Origin: Bradyrhizobium diazoefficiens | GTDB taxonomy: Bacteria > Pseudomonadota > Alphaproteobacteria > Rhizobiales > Xanthobacteraceae | NCBI RefSeq assembly: GCF_018129965.1 | Contig: NZ_JAFCKW010000004.1 | Span: 186,001 to 250,000 of the forward strand | Reading direction: 5' to 3' | Length of the DNA stretch: 64,000 nucleotides | Shown here: piece after piece, positions 8,798 through 17,933 of the stretch | Numbering within the stretch: position 1 is the stretch's first letter | Layout: each line of letters opens with the position of its first letter | Notes under the pieces: model-generated | Database searches by the model: none | Told to the model about the DNA's origin: nothing | The model's input: only the letters and a program-made list of their open reading frames with translations | Translations under genes and position numbers: made by a program

Positions 8798-9991
8798 TCA
8801 GACCTGCATGAAGGCGCGAATGCCCATCCGGCGCATCAGGCGATGCACGAACGCCTTGATGCGCGGGTTGTCCCGCACCCATTTTGACGCGCGCGACATC
8901 ACGAAGCCGCGCAGCGTGAGCGGTTCGGTGAGTTCGGCCAGCGGCATGCCGACCGCGCCAAAGCGCCGCTTCAGTTCGTCGTTTCCCGGACCGAAATCGA
9001 AGCGTCGAACGCCATCCCGGTGCAGGGCCGCTATAGTCTGATCCATGATCAGCCGGCCCGGAGAGCAGTTCGACCACTGCTCGCCCGCATGGCTGATGCG
9101 CAGGACGATGTAATAGGACCCATGGCGTAGCCCAAGGGCGGCCGCCACCAATTCCGTGCCGGATGTCAGCGCGGTCATCACCACGCTCCCGTCTCCGACC
9201 CCGCTTGCCACAAGATTGCGGTAGAGCGCGAGCCGCGGCTCGTCCATCACGAATATCTTTCCCGCGCGCTCATAGACCTTGGTCTGCTGCTCGTCCATCG
9301 TAGCCAGGATACGCAAGGCCTCCTGCGGTTCGCGAATGACGCGGAACGCCGGATCAGGATGACGCGCGAACACGCGCCAGCTGCGCGCGAGCTGCATCTT
9401 CCTGATGGAAAAGCGGTAGGCTTCGAGGTCGTCAGCGGTATCGACCAGATTGCCGTTCAATGCCGAAGGACGCGCATCCTGAAGCAGGGCGAGCGGATTA
9501 GGCCGACCGTCGAGATCGACGGGCATCTTGCCGAGGCGGATGAAATCGACGCCCTCGCGCTGGAGCGCTGCGCGGACATCGCGCCACATCTCGGCAGCCC
9601 CGTCCGGATCCCGCGGCGCGGCGGGACCAAGAATCGGCCGATTGTAGATGTTGACCCCGAGGTCGGCGAATTCAACGATGCGGACGCCGTTCACCTTGTA
9701 CTTGACCAGTGGCAGGCGAAGCGCCACCAGCCGGGTCTGAACATTCCTGACTGTGAGAAGCAGCGGCTCGAAATCGGGGCGCCGCGAAAAGGCCTCATAC
9801 CAGTTGCTGACCCATCGGCCGCTCTGAAAGACGTTGTCGTCCCAAGCGTAACCCAGATCAGACTTGAATGCCTGCCAGGCGCGCGACGCCTCGACGTCGA
9901 ATTCGACCGGACCGATGAGCTTTTCGGAGATTGGCAGCCTCTGGCTTATCATCGCGGCAACACGAGTACAACACGCATCCACAAAGTACAA
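8798..9991 (-). CDS. FemAB/GNAT-like acyltransferase (CelD/BioF2-like domain)
   Basis: A 397-residue soluble protein. The region from about residue 195 to 330 (FSIRKMQLARSWRV ... MDQTIAALHRDGVRRFDFGPGNDELKRRFG) fits the GNAT-like Acetyltransf_6 fold found in cellulose/exopolysaccharide accessory proteins and FemAB peptidyl transferases; the closing DFGPGNDELKRRF is typical. A second in-frame Met at residue 14 (MISQRLPISEK) may be the true start. It is inverted between the two paralogous flippases. Expected role: adding an acyl or aminoacyl group to the sugar repeat; substrate unknown. Confidence 0.72.
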   Translation of the reverse strand: MYFVDACCTRVAAMISQRLPISEKLIGPVEFDVEASRAWQAFKSDLGYAWDDNVFQSGRWVSNWYEAFSRRPDFEPLLLTVRNVQTRLVALRLPLVKYKVNGVRIVEFADLGVNIYNRPILGPAAPRDPDGAAEMWRDVRAALQREGVDFIRLGKMPVDLDGRPNPLALLQDARPSALNGNLVDTADDLEAYRFSIRKMQLARSWRVFARHPDPAFRVIREPQEALRILATMDEQQTKVYERAGKIFVMDEPRLALYRNLVASGVGDGSVVMTALTSGTELVAAALGLRHGSYYIVLRISHAGEQWSNCSPGRLIMDQTIAALHRDGVRRFDFGPGNDELKRRFGAVGMPLAELTEPLTLRGFVMSRASKWVRDNPRIKAFVHRLMRRMGIRAFMQV

Positions 9992-10197
9992 CTTGTCGCA
10001 GGTATTAACCTTGACATTTCGGCTCTTTTAAACGCCGGCTCAGGCGCGCTGTTCCTCGCGCCGCGGTTCGTATACAGATTCCGTTCGGTTCACCGCGCGT
10101 TGACATGTGATCACTCGCGCGCACTTCAACTTTGCAGTACGGAAGGCTACGCTATCCACGAGATAATGGGAAATCGACATTTGGCGTGGCGCAATCG

Positions 10198-11631
10198 ATG
10201 CTGACGACGAAAACTATTCTGGGCGCCGGTTGGACGGTCTCGTCTCGACTGGCAGGCCGGGGCATCGACTTCATCACGGTGCTGGTGCTCGCCCGGGCGC
10301 TGACCCCGGCGGATTTCGGCTTGACCGCTATCGCCTCGACCCTCGTCTTCATCCTGGATGCAGTGCTCGAAGTGCCCCTCATCCTCGCCCTGACGAGTTT
10401 GCGGGACGTTACAAAATCGCACCTCGACACCGCCTTCACGCTTGGCATCCTTCGCGCCTTGCTGCTGCTGACGATCGTGCTGTCGGCGGCTTGGCCGTTC
10501 GCCCAGGTCTACGGCGACAATCGCCTGCCCGCGCTGGTGGCAGCCCTGGCCTTCGGACCTATCGCCCGCAGCCTGTACAGTCCCGGCATGGTGAAATATG
10601 TGCGCCAACTGAGCTTCCGGCAGAGCTTCTCGGCGGAGTTGCTCGGCAAGGTCATCGCTTCGGGCCTCGCGATCGTCGTCGTGTATCTCGGCGGCGGCTA
10701 CTGGGCGATCGTGGTCAGCAGCTCATTTTCGAGCGTGGCGACCAGCGTGATCTCCTACATCCTGGCGCCCTACCGGCCAATACTATCGCTCAAAGGCTTC
10801 CGCGAGCTCTCGTCCTTCCTGGGGTGGTTCAGCACAGCGCAGGTCTTCACGGCGTTGGGCTGGCAATTCGATCGCATCCTGCTCGGCTACAACATCTCGC
10901 GATCTGATCTCGGCCAGTACACGATGGCGAGCGACCTCGCGATCCTGCCATCGCAGAGCCTGATCGGACCGGCAATGCAACCACTGATGGCCGCGTTTGC
11001 GAGGATCAACGATGATCCGGAGCGGCTTCGAGCCGCGTATCTGAAGGCAGCCCGCTTCACCATGATGTTCGCCGCGCCGACCTGTATCGGCATCTCGCTG
11101 ACCTCGGACCTGATCGTCAGCGTGCTACTGGGGTCGAAATGGACCGATGCCGCGGTCTACCTGCAATGGCTCGGCCTGTCGGTGGCTCTCAACGCGTTCT
11201 ACCAGCCCATGCACGCGCTCGCGCTGTCGCTGAATCGCACCAACCTGATCTTCCGTCTCAGTGTCATCGAGGCGTGCGCAAGAATTGTCCTCGTGCTGGC
11301 GGGGCTGTATTTCTATTCGCTGATGGGCGTCATTGCCGCACGTCTGGTCATGTCGCTGATCGTGTTCGTGATGTCGATGTGGAGCGCGCGGCACATGATC
11401 GGCACGACGCTGAGCTCTGCACTGATGAATCTCTGGCAGGTCGCGGCTGCGAGCCTTGCAATGGCCACCCTGGTGCTGTTGCTGCGCCATCAGGTGGATG
11501 GCAGGATCCTGAACGACATCGTACAATTGGCCCTGACCGGCGCTTTCGGCGCCGTGGTCTATGTCGCCGCACTTTCTGTTCTGGGAATCCGGCTGCGACA
11601 GTACCTGACCGGCCTCGGTACAGCAGGCTAG
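10198..11631 (+). CDS. Wzx-type oligosaccharide flippase, copy 2
   Basis: A 477-residue MOP-superfamily flippase, aligning end to end without gaps to the protein at 7307 (both begin MLxTKTILGAGWTVS and share blocks such as GDNRLPAL, ARSLYSPGMV, SFLGWFSTAQ and SLIGPAMQPLMAAF). By eye roughly three quarters of positions are identical. The open frame extends to 10132, but alignment with the paralogue fixes the start at ATG 10198. The two copies may carry different repeat units or one may be redundant. Confidence 0.88.
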   Translation: MLTTKTILGAGWTVSSRLAGRGIDFITVLVLARALTPADFGLTAIASTLVFILDAVLEVPLILALTSLRDVTKSHLDTAFTLGILRALLLLTIVLSAAWPFAQVYGDNRLPALVAALAFGPIARSLYSPGMVKYVRQLSFRQSFSAELLGKVIASGLAIVVVYLGGGYWAIVVSSSFSSVATSVISYILAPYRPILSLKGFRELSSFLGWFSTAQVFTALGWQFDRILLGYNISRSDLGQYTMASDLAILPSQSLIGPAMQPLMAAFARINDDPERLRAAYLKAARFTMMFAAPTCIGISLTSDLIVSVLLGSKWTDAAVYLQWLGLSVALNAFYQPMHALALSLNRTNLIFRLSVIEACARIVLVLAGLYFYSLMGVIAARLVMSLIVFVMSMWSARHMIGTTLSSALMNLWQVAAASLAMATLVLLLRHQVDGRILNDIVQLALTGAFGAVVYVAALSVLGIRLRQYLTGLGTAG

Positions 11632-11789
11632 CTTCCGGATCGGCAGACGCGGCACGTCGATGGATCGACGACGGCGCGTCGACGTTGACACCGACGCGGG
11701 GATACATTGTACAGTCTCCAACATGCCGGCGATCCTCCGAAGCCGCAAGCGGCGCCCGGAACCGGCCCCATCACGCCAGGAGCACGTTC

Positions 11790-12659
11790 ATGATCAGCTC
11801 GCGTTTCGCATGCCTGGCCGCCGGCTTCCTGTCGGTCACCGCCCTGTCTGGCGCGGCTTCGGCGCAGAGCGCAGGCTCCTGCGACCTGCGCCCCGTCATG
11901 ATGGAGGAGTTCAACGAGGACACCGCGCCCAACCGGCGGATCGAAAGCATTTCTGCATTTAGGATCGGTCCGGCCCGATGGATTGCCCACACGCCCTGGA
12001 GTGGCGATTTTGGCGACGCAGCCTTTCTCGATCCACAGCCCGAGCGCCCGTTCAAGATCAAGGACGGGATCCTGTCGATCACTGCAGCGAAGGACCAGAA
12101 CGGAAAATGGACGTCGGGGCTCCTTGCAGCGGCCGATGCCACCGGCGCGGGGACCGGCACCCGCTACGGATATTTCGAAGCGCGTATGAAGATGCCGCCC
12201 GGTCCGGGCACCTGGCCGGCATTCTGGCTCGCAGCGCTGACGCCAGTGAGTTCAACCGAGCCGAAGGTCGAAGTCGACGTGCTCGAATATTACGGCCACA
12301 TTACCAACGCTTACGCCGCCAATCTGCACATTTGGCACAATGGCAAGCAGACCTTGGGCGTCGGCACCAAGATCGACGTTCCCAACGGCAGCCTGGTCGC
12401 CGACTTCCACACCTATGGCGTCGACGTGTCGCCACAGGCGATCGTGTTCTTTCACGACGGCAAGAAAGTCTGGAGTCAGCCCACGCCGCCCGAATTGACC
12501 GGCCCGCTCTATCCGCTGGTCAACCTCGCGCTCGGCAGCGGCTGGCCGATCGATCAGACCCCGAACCCGTCGACGCTTCTGGTCGACTACGTGCACGTCT
12601 ATGGCCGCGACGCGGGTCCGCCGGAGGGATGCCCGCCCGGGCCGCCGGCAGCGCATTGA
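11790..12659 (+). CDS. secreted GH16-family glycosyl hydrolase (ExoK/ExsH-type glycanase)
   Basis: A 289-residue protein with a signal peptide (MISSRFACLAAGFLSVTALS, predicted cleavage after ASA near residue 25) and a GH16 beta-jellyroll domain. The catalytic motif ExDxxE is intact as EVDVLE, with nucleophile Glu161 and acid/base Glu166, flanked by GTWPAFWLAAL and ADFHTYGVDVSP, which are characteristic of bacterial GH16 laminarinase/succinoglycan depolymerases. ATG 11790 has AGGAG at 11779-11783. Located inside the EPS locus, it most likely trims or sets the length of the exported polymer, as ExoK does for succinoglycan; substrate linkage is an inference. Confidence 0.9.
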   Translation: MISSRFACLAAGFLSVTALSGAASAQSAGSCDLRPVMMEEFNEDTAPNRRIESISAFRIGPARWIAHTPWSGDFGDAAFLDPQPERPFKIKDGILSITAAKDQNGKWTSGLLAAADATGAGTGTRYGYFEARMKMPPGPGTWPAFWLAALTPVSSTEPKVEVDVLEYYGHITNAYAANLHIWHNGKQTLGVGTKIDVPNGSLVADFHTYGVDVSPQAIVFFHDGKKVWSQPTPPELTGPLYPLVNLALGSGWPIDQTPNPSTLLVDYVHVYGRDAGPPEGCPPGPPAAH

Positions 12660-12819
12660 CCTTCCCCTCCCGGAGGTCGCGGCCCGCGCAGATTAACCGT
12701 CATGGGAAGCAATAGGGACGGCAGATGTACCGGCGGGACGGATCAGCCTGTATACAAGACGGGGGCCGGTCGGGGAGACATGATCCTTCGATGAGCGCCA
12801 GCGGCCGACAAGGATAGCG

Positions 12820-13902
12820 ATGCGCGTTCTGCACCTCCTCAATCACACCAAGCGCCTGAACGGCAACGTCCACGCCGCTATTGACCTCGCATGCGCGGAG
12901 GCGAGGCTCGGGCACCGCGTAGCGATCGCCAGCGGCGAAGGTCATTTCGACGACATCCTGACGGCACACGACGTCGAGATCATTCCGCTGACGCAGGAGC
13001 GCCGGGTCGGCGCCCTGCTCAAGGCCGCGGCGAAGCTCCAGCGGCTACTGCGCGACTGGCGGCCCGACGTCGTGCATTCCCACATGATGACCAGCACCGT
13101 GCTGGCTTGGCCGGTCTGCCGGCTCATGCGCGTCCCCCTGGTCACCACGGTGCACAACGCCTTCGAGCGCGGAGCAATCCTGATGGGGCTCGGCACAAGG
13201 GTCATCGCCGTGAGCGCGGCGGTCGGCCGATCCATGCAGCAGCGCGGCATTCCGAAATCCAGACTGAGCGTCGTACTGAACGGCACGATCGGCTCTGCGC
13301 GCTTCGAGGGCAAGGATCGTACGCCGCGAAGCCTCGACCATCCCGCCATCCTGTTCGTCGGCGGCCAGCACCCGCGCAAGGGCCTCGCCGACCTGTTCGC
13401 CGCCTTCGACGTGGTGCACAAGCGGTGCCCGGCGGCGCGATTGTATATCGTCGGCGAAGGCCCCTTTCTCGAAACCTATGTCAACCAGGTGAAGGCGATG
13501 CCCTGCGCCGACGCCGTGCACTTCATGGGCGCGCAGTTCGATCCGTTTCCCTATCTCGCTGGCGCCGACGTCTTTGTACTGCCCTCGCTCGCCGACCCGG
13601 CTCCGTTGGTGCTGTCGGAGGCGCGAGAGGCCGGTTGCGCGGTTGTTGGAACCGAAGTCGACGGGATTCCCGAGTTGCTCGAACACGGCAAGGCAGGCCT
13701 CCTCGTTCCGCCTGCCGATCCCGCTAGACTGGCCGAGGCTCTATGCTCCCTCGTCGAGAATCCGGACGCGCTACGGACATGGAAGGCCAACAGCCAGTTC
13801 AACATCGGCTATCTGCGGATCGAGCGGGTCGCCCGCGAGACGCTGCAGGTGTACGCGGCCGCCTCCCGCCGGGTACGCGGCATGCGCTCGGTGGAAGCGT
13901 GA
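12820..13902 (+). CDS. GT4-family glycosyltransferase
   Basis: A 360-residue GT-B transferase. It begins MRVLHLLNHTKRLNGNVHAA, and the acceptor domain has DVVHSHMMTSTVLAWP and VTTVHNAFERGA. The donor domain shows AILFVGGQHPRKGLADL, RLYIVGEGPFLETYV, and a divergent Ex7E region (DPAPLVLSEAREAGCAVVGTE) with VDGIPELLEHGKAGLLVPPAD. Cytoplasmic, no signal sequence. It lies 10 bp upstream of the GT2 gene at 13913, so the pair probably add consecutive sugars. Donor not predictable. Confidence 0.88.
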   Translation: MRVLHLLNHTKRLNGNVHAAIDLACAEARLGHRVAIASGEGHFDDILTAHDVEIIPLTQERRVGALLKAAAKLQRLLRDWRPDVVHSHMMTSTVLAWPVCRLMRVPLVTTVHNAFERGAILMGLGTRVIAVSAAVGRSMQQRGIPKSRLSVVLNGTIGSARFEGKDRTPRSLDHPAILFVGGQHPRKGLADLFAAFDVVHKRCPAARLYIVGEGPFLETYVNQVKAMPCADAVHFMGAQFDPFPYLAGADVFVLPSLADPAPLVLSEAREAGCAVVGTEVDGIPELLEHGKAGLLVPPADPARLAEALCSLVENPDALRTWKANSQFNIGYLRIERVARETLQVYAAASRRVRGMRSVEA

Positions 13903-13912
13903 GGACGGCATC

Positions 13913-14983
13913 ATGACCATGACGGGCCTCGACGGCGCGCCGCGGCAATCGCACCCAGAGCCGCGCACCGCCGGGTCGCGGCTCGCCGTGGTGATCGCAT
14001 GCTACAATTACGAGGCCTTCGTTGCGCGCGCCATTCGCAGCGTGACCGAGCAGGCACGGAGCGACTGCGAAGTCGTGGTGGTCGACGACGGATCGACCGA
14101 CGGATCCTGGCAGGTCATCGAACGCACCGGCGTCAAGGCGTTCCGGGTCGAGAACGGCGGCGCGCGGCGCGCCTGCCTGTTCGGCCTCGACCAGACCACC
14201 GCACCCTTCGTGCTTTTTCTGGATGCCGACGACGAACTCAAACCGGGCGCTATCGGCAAGATCATCGACCAACTCGACGCGCGCGTCGCCAAGCTGCAGT
14301 TCCCGCTGACGCGCATCGATGGCGACGACAACGTCATCAGCGGAGCGCTGCCGCCGCTCGAGAGCTTCCGAACGCGCGACGCGCTGGTGCGACAGGTGCT
14401 GCGAAGCGGCGTGTACCGATCGCCGCCAACTTCGGGAAACGTGTTCCGGAGGGACGTCTGCGAACTGCTGCGCGAGGCCGACTATGATCGCTTCGTCGAC
14501 GGCGCGATCCTGTTCGCGGCGCCGTTCTACGGCGACATCGTCAGCATGTCCGAGGAGATCGGCTGCTATCGCATTCATGGCCGCAACGATTCCGGCCTCG
14601 GACGCGCGCCCGACGCGGCCTCGTTCCAGCGCGACATCGATCGCTATTTGGCGCGAATGGACCATCTAGGCACGATCATCAGCCGCCGCGAGCCCGGACT
14701 GAAATTCGTCGATCCCCGCGATACCTTCTACTATCGCGAGTTGGCGTTCTGCCGTGAGATCGCCGCCGGTCGTCGGCCGTCGCTGGCGATGCTCGCGGGG
14801 CTCGTCTCGAAGCTCCTGAGCGAACCGTTCTCGTTGAAGAACAAGCTCGCCATGACCACATTCTACACCCTGGGATCGGTGCTTCCGAACGCCCGGGCCA
14901 AAGCCCTGCTCGCGTTCCGATTCAAGACCGGCGCCCGCACCGCGCTGGGGTTTGCCCAGGTCATCTTCGGCCGCGGCGCCTAG
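13913..14983 (+). CDS. GT2-family glycosyltransferase
   Basis: A 356-residue GT-A transferase with VVIACYNYEAFVARAIRSV, CEVVVVDDGSTDGSW and the DXD-type VLFLDADDELKPG. The substrate-specificity part contains PTSGNVFRRDVC and GAILFAAPFYGDIV. A C-terminal amphipathic segment (LAMTTFYTLGSVLPN) probably contacts the membrane. ATG 13913 has GAGGAC at 13901-13906; ATG 13919 is an alternative. Co-directional with the GT4 gene 10 bp upstream. Confidence 0.88.
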   Translation: MTMTGLDGAPRQSHPEPRTAGSRLAVVIACYNYEAFVARAIRSVTEQARSDCEVVVVDDGSTDGSWQVIERTGVKAFRVENGGARRACLFGLDQTTAPFVLFLDADDELKPGAIGKIIDQLDARVAKLQFPLTRIDGDDNVISGALPPLESFRTRDALVRQVLRSGVYRSPPTSGNVFRRDVCELLREADYDRFVDGAILFAAPFYGDIVSMSEEIGCYRIHGRNDSGLGRAPDAASFQRDIDRYLARMDHLGTIISRREPGLKFVDPRDTFYYRELAFCREIAAGRRPSLAMLAGLVSKLLSEPFSLKNKLAMTTFYTLGSVLPNARAKALLAFRFKTGARTALGFAQVIFGRGA

Positions 14984-15038
14984 ACCCTGCACGAGGCATC
15001 GCTGCCTCAACGCGCGAGGCAGGGCAAAGCCGTACGGG

Positions 15039-16406
15039 TTACGGCTGTTGCAGCGCTTCTTCGGCCTTCAGAGTAGTGACGCGCGCGGTCGGCTGGTAGT
15101 CGAAACCACCCTGTCGTCCTATCGATTCCACGCCGAAGGCGCGCAAATCCGCAATCGTCTCGGCAGCGAATTCGTCGGCGCGATCGGTATAGACCGGATA
15201 GGCGTTGGAGACGACATGGCTGCCCTCGAGCTTCAGGTCGCCATTGAAAATCCGGTTCGCCGCCACGTGCCTCCGAAAGTCCTGTTCGGCCACCTCGACT
15301 GAATTCAGGACGTGATCGGCGTTCACCTCCGCGGTGAAGTACTCGCGGCCTTCGGCCCTGCCGTAGAAGTCGGAGTAGACGGTCAGGCGCTTCCAGGCAC
15401 CCTCGTGCGAGAAATTGTACAGGATCGAATCGCGGAAACCGCGGTCGCCCGAAAAGCTGAAGAACAGGCTGATCAGCGTGACCGTCGACAGCCGCGCGTC
15501 GGGAGCCTTGCCGCACAGTCTCAGGATCCGGTCGAGCGGGATGGTCGACACCACCCGGCCCATACCGATCGGTCCATCCCCGGTCTGCAGGCGGAAGGCG
15601 TCGCCGTTCCTGCGCAGCTCGTGCAACTGCTGTCCGAGCAGGAAAGTGACACCGGAACTCTCCAGCCGCTTCACCGCCACGTCGTACAGATACGAGAATC
15701 CCTCGGCAGGCCGCGCCAGCTGGGTGTTGCGCGGGCCGGACGGCGCCGCCGGCGCAAGCAGGCGTCGCACCAGGTTGCGCACCATCGCGTGCTCCTTGAT
15801 CCAGAGCATGCGCTTCTCGGCGAACCTGATGTCGATCCGCTCGGGCGGAACCCCGTAGAATCGCCGCATATAGTTCTCCAGCCCCGAGCGATACAGGAGC
15901 CGGGCGCCGATCCAATAACGGGCGAACTCGCGTGCATTCGAGCGGCGGCGCTGGAACAGCCGAGCGTAAAGCACCGACAGCATGATCCGCAGCCATTCGA
16001 GGGGACCGGCCCGCACCAGATCATCGCGGATGGAAATCGGGTATTGCGTCACCATGCCCTGCGGATTGAGCCGGCCCCAGCTCGGCTCGATCGGCACGTA
16101 GCGCGGCAGGATCTCCGGCAGATGCGCGAGCAGCGGCGAGTCGTCCTGGAAGATGAAGCTGCCGATATCGAAGGTGTAGTCGCCGATGCGACGGTCAATG
16201 TGATTGCCTCCGACATGGGGGTATTCGTCGATCACCAGCACGCGGCTGCAGCCCTGCTTGATCAGCACCGAGGCCGAGACGAGGCCGCTGATGCCGGCGC
16301 CGAGCACCACGGCGTCGTACTTCGCTCCGTCCGCGTCCGGGCGGCCCTCCGCGGGGTCCGCGACGTGATCCGTGGATTGGCTGGGAAGCGGGCCGAGGCT
16401 TGGCAT
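15039..16406 (-). CDS. FAD-dependent NAD(P)-binding oxidoreductase, UDP-galactopyranose mutase-like
   Basis: A 455-residue flavoprotein. The N-terminal dinucleotide-binding motif is VVLGAGISGLVSASVL (from about residue 32), followed by EYPHVGGNHIDR, the R/GGN loop that binds FAD in UDP-galactopyranose mutase and related amine-oxidase-fold enzymes. The YTFDIGSFIFQDD stretch also matches that group. It could convert a UDP-hexopyranose to the furanose form for the polysaccharide, or be a related protoporphyrinogen-oxidase-like desaturase; overall length is closer to the latter. Divergent from the GT4 gene at 16830. Confidence 0.7.
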   Translation of the reverse strand: MPSLGPLPSQSTDHVADPAEGRPDADGAKYDAVVLGAGISGLVSASVLIKQGCSRVLVIDEYPHVGGNHIDRRIGDYTFDIGSFIFQDDSPLLAHLPEILPRYVPIEPSWGRLNPQGMVTQYPISIRDDLVRAGPLEWLRIMLSVLYARLFQRRRSNAREFARYWIGARLLYRSGLENYMRRFYGVPPERIDIRFAEKRMLWIKEHAMVRNLVRRLLAPAAPSGPRNTQLARPAEGFSYLYDVAVKRLESSGVTFLLGQQLHELRRNGDAFRLQTGDGPIGMGRVVSTIPLDRILRLCGKAPDARLSTVTLISLFFSFSGDRGFRDSILYNFSHEGAWKRLTVYSDFYGRAEGREYFTAEVNADHVLNSVEVAEQDFRRHVAANRIFNGDLKLEGSHVVSNAYPVYTDRADEFAAETIADLRAFGVESIGRQGGFDYQPTARVTTLKAEEALQQP

Positions 16407-16829
16407 GTGGCGACACTGATGTCCGAGGCAAACTGCTGGTATTGCAATTGACTGGCGCGAACGCGATCACGCCGAGCAATCATCGTTGAAATGGCCGAGC
16501 GAATGCGCCAAGCGCCATGCCGTCCGGGTACCCCTCACGTCGCGCAATTGCGAGAGACATTCATACACCGTGGACGAGAGTCGTCCAGCCTCGATGCGCG
16601 ACAACGTGCTTAATCAACAAGCGTGACATTCCACAAACGTGACACACACCTGTGACGACAAAACAACACACCGGCATTCCTCGATGCGCGAAAGCCGCGG
16701 CATTAATGCTAATGGCAGGAGCGATCCGCCATCGAGGTGACACGGGTTTTCAAAACACGTAATGCAGGCGGATTCCCCGTGATCCGTCAAACGGATCGCC
16801 GGCAGGTCGCGCAACACGGGACGATTTGA
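16407..16829. other. 423-bp divergent intergenic region with short repeats
   Basis: Lies between the flavoprotein (minus) and a GT4 gene (plus). It contains a 13-bp direct repeat cctcgatgcgcga at 16589-16601 and 16679-16691, and between the copies three GTGAC pentamers in the same orientation at 16623, 16639 and 16652. No credible coding frame was seen. It is a plausible regulator-binding region serving both genes. Confidence 0.5.
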
Positions 16830-17933
16830 TTGAAGGTCGCCATTATCCATTACTGGCTGGTCGGCATGCGCGGCGGCGAGAAAGTCGTCGAGGCGCTGTG
16901 CGACATATATCCGCAGGCCGACATTTTCACGCATGTGTATGTCCCTGAGATGGTCTCCGAAAAGATCCGCAGCCACCGGGTCATCCCGACATTCATCAAC
17001 GCGCTGCCGCGGGCCGCGCGGATGTACAAGAGCTACCTGCCACTGATGCCGCTTGCGCTCGAGCAACTCGATCTCCGCGGCTACGACCTCGTCATCAGCA
17101 GTGAATCCGGCCCGGCCAAGGGCGTGGTCCCACCGCCCGAGGCGCTCCACGTCTGCTACTGCCACACCCCGATGCGCTACATCTGGAACATGTATGGCGA
17201 CTACCGCGCCGGCGCCGGCCCCCTGACGCGCATGCTGATGCCGCCGCTCGCGCATTATCTGCGGATGTGGGACGTAAGCACCGCAGCCCGCGTCGACAGT
17301 TTCGTGGCGAATTCACAGACGGTGGCGCGCCGCGTCCGCCGCTATTACGGCGCGGACTCCACCGTCATCCATCCGCCGGTCGACACCGGTGCGTTCTCGA
17401 TCGCAGATAGCAAGGAACTCGGCGATTTCTACCTGATGGCCGGCGAACTGGTGTCCTACAAGCGACCGGATCTCGCGGTCCGCGCCTTCAATGACATGAA
17501 TCTCAATCTCGTGGTGATCGGCGGCGGCGAGATGCTCGACGAACTGCGCCGCCTCGCCGGGCCGACCGTCAAGGTGATGGGCTCGCAGCCCTTCGAGGTA
17601 CTGAGGCAGCATTACGCGCGCTGCCGCGCCCTGATCTTCCCCGGGGAAGAGGATTTCGGGATGGTGCCGGTGGAGGCGATGGCCAGCGGCCGGCCGGTTG
17701 TCGCCTTCGGCCGTGGCGGCGCGACCGAAACAGTCGTCGAGGGGCTGTCGGGCGTGTTCTTTCCCGAGCAGAGCGTCGAGGCGATCTCGGCGGCCGTCAG
17801 GAGCCTCGGCGCGATGCAGCTCGATCCGACGAAGATCGCTGCCCACGCTGCCGGGTTTGGCCGAGCGCAATTCGCCGAGAAAATGCGCAGTCACATCGAA
17901 AGCCTGATGAGCCGCCGCGCGCAAGCGCATTAA
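16830..17933 (+). CDS. GT4-family glycosyltransferase (WbaZ/mannosyltransferase-like)
   Basis: A 367-residue GT-B transferase beginning at TTG 16830 (KVAIIHYWLVGMRGGEKVV, the typical N-terminus of this GT4 subgroup). Other features: CYCHTPMRYIWNMYGDYR, VANSQTVARRVRRYYG, VIHPPVDTGAF, and the donor-binding EEDFGMVPVEAMASGRPVVA, where the Ex7E motif is clear. Close relatives are often annotated as mannosyl- or rhamnosyltransferases of O-antigen and exopolysaccharide loci. The TTG start is supported because no ATG fits before the conserved KVAIIHYW strand. The stop abuts that of the phosphatase gene on the other strand with no gap. Confidence 0.88.
   Translation: MKVAIIHYWLVGMRGGEKVVEALCDIYPQADIFTHVYVPEMVSEKIRSHRVIPTFINALPRAARMYKSYLPLMPLALEQLDLRGYDLVISSESGPAKGVVPPPEALHVCYCHTPMRYIWNMYGDYRAGAGPLTRMLMPPLAHYLRMWDVSTAARVDSFVANSQTVARRVRRYYGADSTVIHPPVDTGAFSIADSKELGDFYLMAGELVSYKRPDLAVRAFNDMNLNLVVIGGGEMLDELRRLAGPTVKVMGSQPFEVLRQHYARCRALIFPGEEDFGMVPVEAMASGRPVVAFGRGGATETVVEGLSGVFFPEQSVEAISAAVRSLGAMQLDPTKIAAHAAGFGRAQFAEKMRSHIESLMSRRAQAH

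Noticed and set aside
9992..10197. TTGACA words (10011, 10100) as sigma-70 -35 boxes
   Set aside because: No convincing -10 box at 16-18 bp, so no promoter is claimed.
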